Origin: Chloroflexota bacterium
GTDB lineage: Bacteria > Chloroflexota > Anaerolineae > Anaerolineales > Villigracilaceae
Assembly (NCBI GenBank): GCA_021812905.1
Contig: JAKAMM010000147.1
Location: 1-5,087 of the forward strand
Direction of reading: 5' to 3'
Length of the DNA stretch: 5,087 bases
The notes below the pieces were generated by a model. The model did not search any database, had not been told where the DNA came from, and worked only from the letters and a program-made list of their open reading frames with translations. The position numbers and the translations under genes are program-made. Position 1 is the stretch's first letter, and every line of letters starts with the position of its first letter. Below are positions 4,938-5,087 of the stretch, piece after piece.

Positions 4938-5087
4938 ATGGGCTTTATTCGCTGGCTCTCTTTCAACTTTTGGTATTTTCAAAATCCGCCCTGGGATTCC
5001 GGAATCTCCCCTCCGGAATTATTGGATTTCATCGCCAACCAGCCTGCCGGGCGCGCCATTGATATCGGCTGCGGCACCGGCACGAAT
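4938..5087 (+). CDS. Class I SAM-dependent methyltransferase (N-terminal part)
   Basis: The first 50 codons of a gene that continues past the right edge. The end of the visible part, GRAIDIGCGTGTN (residues 38-50), is the glycine-rich motif I that binds S-adenosylmethionine in Rossmann-fold methyltransferases. The preceding PPWDSGISPPELLDFI resembles the N-terminal region of the TehB/thiopurine-methyltransferase-like group, where a Trp-Asp pair precedes the core. The substrate cannot be told. ATG 4938 is chosen because the family-like sequence starts there, but no ribosome binding site is visible. The frame is open upstream through the thioredoxin remnant without a stop, so an earlier start (for example GTG 4911) or a fused product is possible. 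No convincing plus-strand promoter was found; TTGAAT (4737-4742) with CATATT (4761-4766) is weak. Confidence 0.75.
   Translation, partial: MGFIRWLSFNFWYFQNPPWDSGISPPELLDFIANQPAGRAIDIGCGTGTN

Overview
The window looks like part of the chromosome of a member of the Chloroflexota, probably Anaerolineae. This is an inference: it rests on the intergenic CTTCGACAAGCTCAGG-type palindromic repeat near the left end, moderate GC content and the style of the proteins, and a database search would settle it. Nearly all the coding sequence is on the minus strand, so the genes read from right to left.

Right to left. At 4938-5087 (plus strand) a class I SAM-dependent methyltransferase begins and runs off the window. 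The stretch before it carries what looks like the broken tail of a thioredoxin-family gene. Divergent from it, a near-consensus sigma-70 promoter (4720-4748) drives a complete 693-residue EF-G-like translational GTPase (2590-4671, minus). This is the EF-G-2 type, with Phe in place of the catalytic His of the G3 motif, and it ends in a strong intrinsic terminator (2551-2582).

The core of the window is a set for cysteine biosynthesis using a protein-bound sulfur carrier: cysO (2256-2528; ubiquitin-fold carrier ending in Gly-Gly), cysM (1040-1990; PLP-dependent O-phosphoserine sulfhydrylase type) and mec (621-1055; JAMM/M67 metalloprotease). In the known Mycobacterium tuberculosis pathway, CysO thiocarboxylate gives its sulfur to the aminoacrylate on CysM, leaving cysteine attached to CysO, and Mec cuts it off. 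cysM and mec overlap by 16 bases and must be co-transcribed. A further small gene of unknown function (165-473) follows. At the extreme left edge the first 13 codons of another gene (1-40) look like a second MoaD/CysO-type sulfur carrier with an excellent ribosome binding site.

The most interesting non-coding part is the roughly 200-base leader of cysM (1991-2192). It has its own good promoter (2199-2226), then a possible 13-residue leader peptide with two Cys codons, a small hairpin, and a long imperfect hairpin followed by a T-rich run that ends just before the cysM ribosome binding site. This is the layout of a transcription attenuator and suggests, without proving, that cysM-mec responds to cysteine supply. 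Two other intergenic gaps hold palindromic repeats (53-127 and 503-618).
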